DNA of 64,000 nucleotides from Dioszegia crocea (Eukaryota > Basidiomycota > Tremellomycetes > Tremellales > Bulleribasidiaceae): assembly GCA_001600615.1 (NCBI GenBank), contig BCKK01000010.1, positions 807,092 through 871,091 of the forward strand, in the 5' to 3' direction. This document shows, piece after piece, positions 34,662-45,649 of the stretch. A model generated the notes under the pieces. It worked only from the letters and a program-made list of their open reading frames with translations, was not told the DNA's origin and ran no database searches. Position numbers and translations under genes: made by a program. Each line of letters opens with the position of its first letter. The first letter of the stretch is position 1.

Positions 34662-36190
34662 ATGGCATCCTTCATCCAGGACAACCTTACCAAGCTCCCC
34701 GGAGTCGATCCTCGACCCATCCAGCGATCTCAATTTTTTTCGGGCATGAATGAAGGCCCGGCCGCCACCGCTTCGCGCCTCGCTGGATTGGTGTCTGAGG
34801 GTCAAGCTCAAGACAACGCGCCATACTACACTTCCAACTTTGGTCAGCTCGTGTCCCACTCGGGTCATCCCCTCAACATCGGTGTAATCCCTTACCAAGG
34901 CGATCCCCTACTCCTTGAAAAACAGCAAAGTTTCGATCGATCGAAGTTGGCCGAGCGGATCGTTCACCCGGCCGGATGGGCAACGTTTGGCAAGTTCACC
35001 GTCACCAAGAATGTCTCGCTTTTCACCAAGGCGTCATTCTTGAGCAAAGTGGGAAAGACCACTCCGACTTTTACAAGGTTAAGCACGGTGACTTATGGTG
35101 TAAGTCAAACTTATCGCTTTGTGCAGTCCAATGCTAATATAACAGCGAGAGTTACCCCGATGTCGCCCGAAACCCGCGTGGATTTGCCGTCAAATTCTAC
35201 ACCGAAGACGGGAACTTCGATATGGTCGGGTTGAATTGGCCCGTTTTCTCACTAGATGAGTACTCAAGCTAACTGTCCAGGTCAGTACCCGATGCAGGAG
35301 GTTGGGGAGGTTGAGCTTAACCGGAACCCTGAGGACTATGTACCACCGAGCTGTCGAACAGGCCGCTTTCTCCCCTGGGTCGCTTGTGCCGGGGATCGAG
35401 CTGTCTCCGGATACTCTGCTCAACTGGCGTGCATTCTTGTGAGTGGTCGTCTAGCCTATCGTCAGGCCAATAGGCTGACTCTCAGCTATCGAGACGCTCA
35501 GTATCACCGACTTCAATCTACCAACATCCACCAGATTCCCGTCAATTGCCCATTCATGTCCAAATTCCACTCGCCTGATTTTTTTTGGGTCGATGAGGAT
35601 TGATGAGATGCAGCGAAGAAGCCAGTCTACGTAAGTTATAAATGGTCCACTTCAGCATGGCAACATATCGCCTGACTCTTCAGTTCCCAACAGCTATCAC
35701 TCTGCCGACCCTACTTCTCGAGCTCCAACATTTGCCGGACACTCTGCTGCCGAGGCGCCCTGGCAAGCCGCGGACAACGTCGTCAGCCGACAGTCCCACT
35801 GGTCTCACGAGGGCAAGGCGAGCGAGTACGATCAGGTCCGAGAGCTGTATCAGCGAGTCATGACGCCTGAGCAGAGGGACCATTTGCACAGGAACACTGC
35901 AAAGTTGCTCGTGGTAAGTTGAATTGATAGCACTATCTCGGGAATTGATGCTGACATTCCAGCACGCCGATGAGATCGTCAAGAGGGGATATCTCGTACA
36001 GCAGTACGCTATCGACCCATCCTACGCCCAAGCTATATACGATCTCCTCCCTGCCGACAAGCGCGGCACCTTCACGATGGAGGAGGTGGAGGATCTGGCC
36101 AAGGAGGCGCATCTCGTTGGCAAGAACTTGGAGTTTGTCAGCGGGGACGGGAGGGGGTTTATGGGTATGCCGGTGCCTCGGGCTCCGTGA
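34662..36190 (+). pseudogene. Decayed catalase gene (internal deletion and frameshifts)
   Basis: Clearly a heme catalase (hydrogen peroxide to water and oxygen), but broken. The N-terminal part is intact from 34662 to 35099, including the distal-His region AERIVHPAGWATFGKF. The next piece reads [18 protein letters not shown] and VGLNWPVF and then hits a stop. The segment normally following, roughly 150 residues of the heme pocket and beta barrel, is absent; the sequence resumes at about 35279 with [19 protein letters not shown]. Single-base frame breaks are seen at the first donor (about 35098), at about 35340, at a run of eight T (35579-35586), at about 35610 and at the splice near 35635. 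The proximal-Tyr region (AFFYRDAQYHRL) and the C-terminal domain (from 35687, ending GMPVPRAP) remain readable. Neighbouring genes have no such lesions, which argues against sequencing error. Confidence 0.85.
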
Positions 36191-37498
36191 CCTTGAGCAT
36201 GTCTGTAATAGGATCAAGTCTAGGTGACAAAGGAAAATGCTGTACAAATTGATGCTTGAGGCGGGCGGACAGAGTGCTTAGGTACTGAAGATCGTGAGAC
36301 TCATGCATCTTGACTAGGGCATTGATGACCGCTGATGCTTGACGTGCAGATGATCCAAGCTGAGAATATATTCCAGACTTCTGCTGGAATGCTATATCGT
36401 ATGGTCGCTACGCTCTGTATCCCGTAGGTTTATCGTCAGGCACCACATATGATCAGACCTACAGTCCAGTAATATACTGACGGCGCCGATTGTTGACTTC
36501 GGTTGGAACAGGACCAACGCCGAAAGCGTAATATATACACTTCGCTGATCAGCATCTAAGCTGAGTCAAGCTACAATGCCAATCATCAGCAGCAAGTAGC
36601 AGTATGCTCAGGATTGATAGGGATACCGGACCGCTCTCTAATCAAGCAATTTGCCCTGGCTGATATTCCAGGAACATATATGTACTACTCTCCAACCTTT
36701 GCCGGCCCTAAAGGCAACTCGAGCACGTTCGAACTTACATCATCGATCAGACCGCATGAAGCCTTAGGAGTTCGGAATACCTGGTTGTCATTCTGTAGCT
36801 GAACGCTGGATGTCATGGAGCCTGGCTATGATTAAAGTATGCCGCAAAGGTAAACATGTCACATGGCTAAGATAGTCGATAGAAGAGAGAGGCCACAAAT
36901 GGTGGCAACCCTCCCATCCAGAGTTTCGGTCTTTTGCTTCTCCATTGTGAATATGAATGGCGCGAACGCTGCTTGCACATGTGACTGTGTGCCTGCGGCA
37001 TTCGCGCGAAGACGCAGAGTCTTTATCTACTATCCATGATCGTCCGAGGATTGCAGATCCGAGGGATGATCCGATCAAGGCAAGCCATACCCACATCTCT
37101 ATCGATACATGATGCAGCGGCCGCGTTAGCTACCCCTAAGTATTCCCACTGGTCAGTGCTGAGGACGCACCTGCCACCTAGTCGTCTGCTCTGCTGGTTG
37201 CGACCATACATATCGATATTCACCGCGTCTCCTCACCCTGGACATGCTCCATACTATAGTGGAGACAGCAGCTGTCCTGTCTCGGTGCCACACGAACTCC
37301 GCCACTGTCCGCCACCCACCTTACTTTACCTCGGCCTCGGCTTACATAGTTACATTCCTCCGATCCCGAGGCGGAGACATCCAGATCGGCGATTTGTATT
37401 TTCAGGCACGGTTCACGTCACTTGGCGCCCATTGATGGGAACTTTTCATATCTCTCTCTGCCCTCTTCATCTCTCATCTATCCCATCTATACACCACA
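36191..37498. other. Long intergenic region upstream of crtI
   Basis: 1.3 kb, the longest gap between recognisable genes in the left two thirds of the window. It mixes A/T-rich stretches with a C/T-rich final 60 bp before the ATG at 37499. I see no coding domain. It presumably carries crtI control elements, but I could not pick out a convincing light-response site by eye. Confidence 0.4.
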
Positions 37499-39989
37499 AT
37501 GGCAAATACTGCAGCACAGCGCAAGCCAACAGCCATCGTCATCGGTGCAGGTGTAGGCGGTATCTCTACTGCCGCTCGTCTCGCTCACGCCGGGTATGAG
37601 GTTACGATTTACGAAAAGAACCAATTCGCAGGTGGCCGATGCTCTTTGATTCACCACGAGGGCTACCGATTCGACCAGGGACCTTCCCTCCTCCTCCTAC
37701 CCCCTCTCTTCCATCAGCTATACAATGATCTAGGCGAAAAGCTCGAGGATCACATCGAGTTGATTCAGTGCAACCCCAACTACATTATCCACTATCACGA
37801 TGGCGAAAAGATCACCCTCACGAGTAACCGAGCTCAGATGGAGCAGGAGGCTGAGAAGTGGGATGGTCCAGGTGGTGCTAAGCGTCTAGAGGGATTCCTT
37901 GCGTGAGTTTTAATCCGACTGGCTATTATCGATCACTCAACCCGATCGTGAGCTGACTTTTCAGTGAAGCGCGTAAACACGGCGAGGTTTCCTACGATCA
38001 GGTCCTCGGCAAGAACTTCCCCTCGATCTTCTCGATCCTCCGCCCTCGGTTCTTCAGGCACGTTCTCGATCTCCACCCCTTTGCCACTGTATACGGCCGA
38101 TGTGCCCGATGGTTCAAGACGGAGAGGATGAGGCGGGCGTTCAGTTTCGCCTCCATGTACTTGGGAAGCTCGCCCTTTGATGCTCCTGGTACCTACTCGT
38201 ATGTCTACTTCCCTTTTATGGCCACAGGCACCCATGCTGACCATATAGACTGCTCCAGTGGTCCGAGACCTGCGAGGGAATCGTAAGTCACCCCTTTCCG
38301 ATTCTGCCGATAGCGCCAAATGCTGATCCACCAGTGGTACCCCAAGGGTGGTTTCTACCAAGTCCCTGCGTCCATCCAGCGCATCGCCGAGAAGCACGGC
38401 GCCAAGTTCCACTTCTCCACCCCTGTCAAATACGTTACATACGATTCCAACAACAAGGCTACGGGCGTCCTGCTCGGTAACGGCGAGAAGAAGACCGCCG
38501 ACATCGTCGTCGTCAACTCTGACTTGACCTGGTCTTACAACAACCTCTTTGTCAAGGAGGGTGGTCAGGGTGCTGTTGCTGAAAAGGCGAATGGACACGC
38601 CAATGGTAACGGATTGGTCAAGGAGAAGAAGGATCTGCTCGACCCCAAGAAGGCAAGAAGCTTGGTTGAGAAGCCCCACTCGTAAGCCCTCCTCTCTACC
38701 ATGATTCAGGTCCTCGCTAACCTTTTAGCTGCTCTTCCATCTCTTTCTACTGGGCCATGGACCGCAAGTTGGAAGACCTCAAGGGCCACAACATCTTCCT
38801 CGTAAGTCTATCCCTCATTATTGCTCGCCCAAAGCTGATACTCCAGGCCGAAGAGTACAAAGCCTCATTCGACGATATCTTCCGAGACCGCTCCATGCCC
38901 CGCGAACCCTCATTCTACATCAACGTCCCTTCGCGTATCGACCCCACTGCCGCGCCCGAGGGCAAGGACTCGCTCGTCGTCCTTGTACCCGTCGGACACC
39001 TTTCCCCGGGCAAGAAGGGTACTGACCCCGATGATGAGGGTCAGGACCAAGACTGGCCGGCTTTGGTCGAGCGGGCGAGGATCCAGATCATCGACATTGT
39101 CGAAGAGAGGCTAGGCATGAAGGGCTTGAAGGATATGATTCTTTGGGAAGAGGTCAACACCCCTTTGACTTGTGAGTTGACCGCATGGATGAGTGTATAG
39201 TTTCAAGCTGACACCTTCAGGGAGGGAGAAGTTCAACCTCACCCACGGCTCCATTCTCGGTATCACTCACGACTTCTTCAACGTCTTGTCGTTCCGACAC
39301 CAGTCTCGCCACCCCAAGCTTTCCGGCGCCTACTTTGTCGGTGCTTCTGCTCACCCCGGTACAGGAGTAAGTCTCATCACCACCATATGAAACTTCGCAC
39401 CCTTCGAGAGCACCATAGAAAGATCTCAGCTGACCTCCAGGTACCCATCGCCATTGCCGGCTCCAAGCTCTGCACCGAGACCATCCTCCGCGACGCGCAC
39501 ATCCCGCTCCCCTCCACCTACACCGACAAGGCTCCCCGCGCCACCTCGGACCTCGACCGACCCCGCTCGCAGAACCTCGTACACGTCTTCGAGCGAACCG
39601 TCCTCACTCTCGCTCCCTTCCTTGCCGGCGCTCTTATTGCCACTGCCCTCCTATCCCTCGCTGCTCTCCTTACGGGCCTTATCACTCTCCCCGCCATCAT
39701 CCGCTTCCTCGGCCTCGAACACCACCTCGCCAAGTACCTCCCCAACTACGCTCTTGAGGGCAGTCAGGGCTGGCAGAAGTACTCGCCGCTCTCGAACTCC
39801 ACCACGGGTGTGCTTGGGCAGTACGGCTGGACCATCCCCGTCGTCCTCTTGAACCTCTACATGGCGTACAACAGCCTCTTTGCTGCCAAGGCGCCAGTGC
39901 AGAAGGTGATTGCGGTCGAGCAGGAGATTGTGGCTGTGCCTGTCGAGGTGGTCGTTGCTACCACCCCTGGAGCACCTTCGAGGGCCTAA
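37499..39989 (+). CDS. crtI: Phytoene desaturase (carotenoid biosynthesis)
   Basis: Eight exons (37499-37902, 37965-38198, 38249-38282, 38335-38681, 38729-38801, 38847-39171, 39221-39366, 39441-39989) give 703 aa. The FAD-binding fold is at residues 12-45 (AIVIGAGVGGISTAARLA, VTIYEKN), followed by GGRCSLIHHEGYRFDQGPS. CrtI landmarks are YPKGGFYQVPASIQRIAEKH, DIVVVNSDL, SISFYWAMDRK, EPSFYINVPSRIDPT and the C-terminal FAD motif GAYFVGASAHPGTGVPIAI. It introduces double bonds into phytoene to make lycopene or a further desaturated product. After the catalytic part comes a ~180-residue extension with hydrophobic segments (LTLAPFLAGALIATALLSLA, LITLPAIIRFLG, IPVVLLNLYMAYNSLF), which should anchor it in membrane. 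It is longer than the ~580-600 aa usual for fungal CrtI. No crtYB or crtE is in the window. Confidence 0.93.
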
Positions 39990-40276
39990 AATAGGACCAG
40001 AGGTCACAGATCCTTTTCGCTATAGAGACTCTCATTAGATGTAGATATCAGTTGACTCTACTTCCCCTTCCTACTTGGTACAACTTTAGATTGTTCATGT
40101 GATAGTTTTTACCATTCACACTCGTTGGACCATCAATGCTGATAGATCTCATCATGATAACGGATAGGTCTTATAGGTCTCACTTTAATGTTTGCGCCAA
40201 AGACCCAGTTGCAGGACCAGGAATATTCTTCTTCATGTTCCAAGCATCAGATACTATAGCTTGAGGAGGGACCTGT

Positions 40277-41922
40277 CTAGCTAGTTTGCTCCCCCTTCAC
40301 TCCGCGCCAAGGGTCATTGAGCATCTTCTGACCCTGCTCGCCCTTCCAGAATGTCCCATGGGGAGATTCAAACTCCGCAAATGTCTCCTCCTTGATATCT
40401 GCAGAATAGCCAGGGACGGTAGGCGAGGTGTGGTAGCCGGTCTTGGACATGCCTGCAGGAGCTAGGAAGATCTCTGCCATCTTCAGCGCGGAGTCTTCGA
40501 GAAGCAGAGAAGAACAGGCGACTTACCGTGTAGATGATCAGTGTACTCGAGGATACTCTTCTTGCCCGATACGGAAACGTAGTCGATGGTGCTGATATGA
40601 GAACACAGCTCAGTCATACCCACACCACTGAGGGATCAGCTTATGCCGGAAGGTATGGGCAGAATCCAACTCACCCAGAATGAGGCACGATAGGCACATT
40701 AAACTTGGCGGCCAAAAGCAGAACGCTGAGAATCTCGTTCATTCCTGAAAGCCGACAAGCGTCAAGCTGGAGCGCATCGATAGCCTCGGCCTGGAGAAGC
40801 TGCTTGAACATGACCCGATTGTTGACGTGCTCGCCGGTAGCGACGCCGATACCGTGGGGTTTGAGGGCTTTGCGGATTTTGGCATGACCGAGGATATCGT
40901 CCGGAGAGGTAGGCTCTTCAATGAAGAGCAGGTTGAAATCGGCAAGTTTGGGCATATATTCAATCGCCTCGTCGACATCCCAGATTTGGTTGACGTCGGT
41001 CTGGAATGTCAGCGCAGGTCATACATGTAAAGGCAGACTTACCATGATGACAGCATCTGGACCCGCCACCTTTCTAACCAAGCCGAGCCTTCGCCTATCC
41101 GCCTCCAATCCCAGACCAGCTTTCAGTTTGAAATGCTTGAAGCCCTCCGAGATAGCCTTCTCAAGTAGCTCCGTGACTTGCTCATCGGCTTCAATTGTCA
41201 GCGTATATCTCTCTCCGCCAAAAAGCTTGACTCACTGTATCCAAGCCATCCGACCGAGGTGTTATATCCCGGCACAGCCTTATCATCCAGCGCCTCTTGA
41301 AGCCTGGCCTTCTTGTCCCCTTCTTTATCCTTGAGCATCTTGATTGCCTGCTCCGGAGTAATCTCGTCGGTGATGTAGCGGAAGTCTATACACCGCACAA
41401 ACTCTTCGGGCGTCATGTCGACAACCAGACGCCAGAGAGGTTTGCCCTCTGACTTCGCCCAGAGATCCCAGAGAGCGTTGAGGATGGCGCAGGTTGCAAG
41501 CTGCATAACACCTCGCTCGGGGGACATGAACCGGATTTGACCAGAGACAAGGTCGCGGTGTGTCTTTGCGAAGTCTTTGGTGATTGAGGCGAGGGTACGA
41601 CCGACAAAGCGAGGTGCTAAGGCTTTGATGCCGGCGCAGAGAACCCTGTTGGTCAGTGGATGAGTAGAAGAGTAGATAGTTAAACTCACTCATTGCCTTG
41701 ACCGTTGGAAAAGGAGAAGCCTGAGCCCACCAAGTCCTTGTTGGTCTGATAGGTGATATGGCCCAGAGCATTTTCTCCAGCCGAGTTCATGGGATCGCTC
41801 CCAATCAAGCTGAGCGAGGTAGGGAAGCGGACATCTCGAATCTTGAATCCAGTGATGGTGATGTCTGACTACGGGTGATCAGCCAGGGTACCTCGCTCAG
41901 TGAGATGCTGAGAGCTTACCAT
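40277..41922 (-). CDS. L-galactonate / L-fuconate dehydratase (enolase superfamily)
   Basis: Seven exons on the minus strand: 41922-41920, 41868-41690, 41645-41236, 41188-41043, 41000-40675, 40627-40527, 40494-40277, giving 460 aa. The first exon is just the ATG; splicing yields MSDITITGFKIRDVRFPTS. Enolase-superfamily residues are visible: KHFKLKAG (catalytic KxK), MTDVNQIW (metal Asp), FIEEPTSPDD (metal Glu), GVATGEHVNNRVMFKQLL (metal Glu) and IVPHSGGVG (His). The closest families are fungal L-galactonate dehydratase (D-galacturonate pathway) and L-fuconate dehydratase/ENOSF1; the sequence alone does not separate them. Either way it removes water from an aldonic acid to give a 2-keto-3-deoxy acid. 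It shares a 449-bp promoter with a divergent Zn2Cys6 regulator. Confidence 0.9.
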
Positions 41923-42371
41923 GATTGTGTAGGTGATCTTTCGCTAGAACTTGTGAGTATACAACACGGTGGGGCATCTTGAGGGTTTCATCTCGCTCCT
42001 CAAGTGCTCGTTGGTCTCACTTGGTACGGGCGGATGACTTCCCGAGCTCGGCTGAGGAATTGTCAGCTCCAAGGGCTCCAAGAGGCTCCCAAGGTAGCGA
42101 ATGCGGAGACCCCGGCCTCCGGGAAGCTCGGGCCGAGCGGTGGCGCTAGGCACGGCCACTTGAGCGGCGTCAATTCAAGCCATCGGCCCGTCGGCTCCAT
42201 GAGACTCGAGAGGCTGTCCATATCCATCATGCATGCTATACTCTGCTATACAGTAGCTTCGGAACAGCTGCGGACATACCGAAGCCACTACATGCAACGT
42301 ACTACTCAGCCGAAGTGTGACTTTACATTCCCCAATTAGCCAACTCGGCCCGCATATCCACCCAGTACAAC
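41923..42371. promoter_or_regulatory. Divergent promoter, dehydratase / regulator 2, with CGG palindromes
   Basis: 449 bp between divergent genes. It holds CCGAGCTCGG at 42042-42051 and GCTCGGGCCGAGC at 42126-42138, both perfect inverted repeats of a CTCGG half site (spacers 0 and 1). The second form, CTCGGNCCGAG, recurs in the dioxygenase/transporter promoter at 51579-51589. Such CGG dyads are typical Zn2Cys6 targets; autoregulation and pathway control by regulator 2 is inference. Confidence 0.55.
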
Positions 42372-44991
42372 ATGGCCCAAGGCCGGAACTCGGAAGTTTC
42401 AGACTGGTCGCAATCCGAGCGCCGAGTCTCCCATCCTAGCCTCGAAGACCGACCGGGAGATTCCCCTACTCAGACACTGCCCAGCAACCACACTGCTGTA
42501 GGTGTCCCAAGGCGGTCAGAAGGAGATGAGAGTAGGGGGAATCGTGCCTCGCAGGCATGTCTCAGGTGTCGAAGGAAGAAGTTGAGATGTACTGGTGGAT
42601 GCCCGTGTACGAAGTGCGAGCAAGTGCAGGAGAAGTGTGATTTTGGGAAGAAGGCGGAGCCTGACTCACGACATCCCTCGTCCAGTGCTGGACCCGCTTC
42701 GACGGCTCGGATCGCTCAACTGGAGCGGATCGTGGCGGATTTACTGTCGGACCTCTCGAACGTTCGAGATGGTGGTCCTGCAGGTGTCGGAAACGCCATG
42801 GCCAGCGGCAGCTCAAATACTATGCCATCCTATCCAACACACATCCCATCACCACAACTATTTGGCGGCTCCTCCCTCTTCTCCGGTTTTCCCGTCACCT
42901 CGGACGACTGTCTGCGGTCGTATCCTCCCCTCCCCAGCTCCTCGGGTGGATTCGCTCCAAACTCCTCCTCCACTGTTCTCCCTGCACGAGGGGTACACTT
43001 TGGTCCTTCTCCAACTGAGTCTCAGGGCAGCGGCCAGGAAAAGCCGAAGAGCAAAGAGTCCCCTCAGGAACGGCTGGCGGTTGCCTCGCTGGTCGGCGAG
43101 GGGTTCAGCGCTCCCTTCCAGGCGTTGACATATCACCCTGGGGTGTGGGACAATAAGGAACAATCCAGGCGGAGCAGCCCACAGCCAGGTGCTCAGAGTA
43201 GGGATGAGACCTGGCCAGCATTTGAGGCGAAAGCAGGACCTAGGGATGATCCAATGACGCTGGAGTTAGTAGATGCGCGACAAGCTGAGACTTTGTTCGA
43301 CTTGTAAGTTTCCTTGAGACTACCAAGCTAATGCCAGCTTCTTCTCCAAATGTCACCCTTTCCTTCCTATACTGGCGGCTTCCGAGACTGATGGCCACCG
43401 ATTTGACGACATCCGCCGTCGATGCAGTTTCCTCTTCACCACCGTCATTGCTATCGGGGCGAGATTCTACCTCCGACATTGTAGACGGCACGACATGTCA
43501 ACTTCTATCTCTGGGGAAGCCCCAGCAGCCCTCGCTCGGCTGGCTTACTCCCATCTCGCCGCTAGCCTTTTTCGGAAACAGCATCAACTGGCGGATGTCC
43601 AAGCGACACTGCTACTTGCTGGATGGGGTCTTCAATCTGGCGGAGGAGGTCCAGACCCATGGCTCGTTACTGGTCATTGTGCTCGGCTTGCCCAGCGATT
43701 GGGCCTTCATCGTCTCGGTAAAGTCCCTCCTACCCCCGAAGCTGCCGAAAAGTACTTACACCGCTCCCGGACCTGGCTTGGATGGTACCAGTGAGTCGAC
43801 AGACTCCCCACTCTTTCTCATGCTGATATCTCAGCTTCGACAGTTTTCTTAGCCTCGGTTTTGGTCGACCGCAATCGCCGGGTTTCGAAGGCTTGAATGA
43901 GCAGTCGTTCTTACAGCTCTGCGCCAGCGCACCCAATAGGACGGAAACGCGCTTGGATCTGTACATTGCCAGTATGGTACAGCTTACAAAGGTACGACGG
44001 GATTTTCTATCTATTAGGCTTCGCTGACATGATTAGATTGGGCGTGACTTGATTACCTGGATCCAGCTGCTCACCGACCGGCAGACTGAAGCTTCTAGCT
44101 CGTCACTCGTGATGATGGGCACAGACCGCTCGATTGGACCTATGCTCGGCGAGTTGAATAAGCGGCTTGATGAGTGGACCACAATGTGGACTTGGAACGG
44201 TAAATTCACATCTTCAGGTTGGGAGCTTGGGAATTTGCTGATATCTCAGGTTCGCTCTCAGCTATTCAACTCGGGAAGAGCGGACGTCTCGCCAAGCTTC
44301 AGAGCGAGCATATCCGGCTATGCCTCAACTCTTTGGCCCTTAAGCCAGGGTTACTGGAGACAGGAGACTCACCACATTCACTTGTCATGACGTCGTATAT
44401 CCAAAAGGCGACTGAGGCAGCTATCAACACGATCCAAGCACATGCAGACGCAGTCAAGGAGGACATGTATCTGAGCTATTCAGTGGATGTGAGCGATTTG
44501 AGTTGAGACATAAACACCCAGCTGACTTTGCAGTACGTGACTATTGCACTCGGCCAAGCGGCAGTCTTCCTCATCCGTCTTCACTCCACCCCGAGTAACA
44601 TCCCAATCGACCGTGCGGTCATAGCACATTATCTCCGAACAGCGATCGAGCTGCTCGAAGATACGGATCTGTCTGACACGCGGAACTCGACGTATGTGGG
44701 CAGGGTGTGCCGGGATCTTAGTGGAGTAGCGGGTATTGCCATTCCGCCCAGGGTTAGCGAAGAGTGAGTATTGATTAGCACTTCGCCTCCGAGATAATTC
44801 TGACGGCAATTAGGTCTCCCTTCCAGCTCCAGTTCTGGACCGAAGCAGGCCTGCCCATGCTTGATGGTAACACGGATGTCGACCTGGCAAGCTTCTTGCA
44901 GTTTGACAATTCAGGCGTAGATCTAGGGATGTTGTTTGGTTTGCCAACGGATGGCTTGAATGCGGGGGATTTCGGGTTAACGATTGGATAG
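42372..44991 (+). CDS. Zn2Cys6 fungal transcription factor 2
   Basis: Seven exons (42372-43303, 43338-43790, 43835-43991, 44037-44199, 44250-44488, 44534-44763, 44814-44991) give 783 aa. The binuclear zinc cluster is at about residues 62-90: ASQACLRCRRKKLRC, then TGGCPCTKCEQVQEKCDFG, six cluster Cys plus one extra. A short dimerisation helix follows (STARIAQLERIVADLLSDL). After a Ser/Pro-rich linker the regulatory region has the fungal_trans features: HPFLPILAASE, RCSFLFTTVIAIGARFY, ATLLLAGWGLQSGGGGPDPW, GHCARLAQRLGLHRLG, and RTWLGWYHFDSFLSLGFGRP. It lies head-to-head with the dehydratase, so it is the obvious candidate activator of that gene. It is larger than and not closely similar to regulator 1. 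Confidence 0.88.
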
Positions 44992-45649
44992 GGACTAGAT
45001 ACCGGGGCTGAGAGTATGAGATAAACTGTCATAGGTAGCTAGTGGGTGATGTAGGTAGGTTTGCGGGATTTTGCACACTGGTGGATGTCAATCCGGATCT
45101 TACCGGAAGTAGCAATTCCACCTTACGCGGCGACAACAACAAATGCTCATCTATCTCTGTATCTCTTGAGCATCCTATCTTCCATCCATCTATTAATTGT
45201 ACATCTAGCATCGCATTTTCAGCTGTCGGTCGGATACACACGCGGCCCACTTTCAATTTGGCCTCTTAAAGCGACGGGGGGACCTACCGCGGCATTCCTC
45301 AGCCCTCCCACCACGCACGGTCGCATTTCAGTAATCACCATCCGCCCATCCCTAGTGAGAATCAGCTAAATTCAGCATCACTGCTGAAAGAAGGCGGTCT
45401 GAAAGAAGGCGGTGCGAAAAGGAAGGGTGTGATCACTGGCGGATTTGGGGAAAGGGACACAGAGTGGGATCGACTTGGAGCTCAACAGGATTTCGTCTCC
45501 CGATAAGATTGGTCCGAGGGGTCTAAAGAGTATCGCTTCATTGATAGGTGAGTCTATCTGGGCATCTCGAAGAAGTGTCTCTGATAATTCTCAGCTTTCA
45601 TACATAATCTATCGATCCAGAGGTGTTACCCAACGGCTGATTAGTCAAG
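44992..45649. other. Intergenic region upstream of the Whi3-like gene
   Basis: 658 bp holding the 3' end of regulator 2 and the promoter of the RNA-binding protein. Several short upstream ATGs lie in the last 250 bp, including one at 45445 with an intron-like GTGAGT at 45548. They may belong to a long leader. No domain seen. Confidence 0.4.

Noticed and set aside
35579..35586. Run of eight T as a sequencing error explaining the catalase frame
   Set aside because: It could explain one break only; the missing internal segment and the other indels remain, so the pseudogene call stands.
37933..38679. Minus-strand frame of 248 codons within crtI
   Set aside because: Opposite strand of the strongly supported desaturase exons; no domain.
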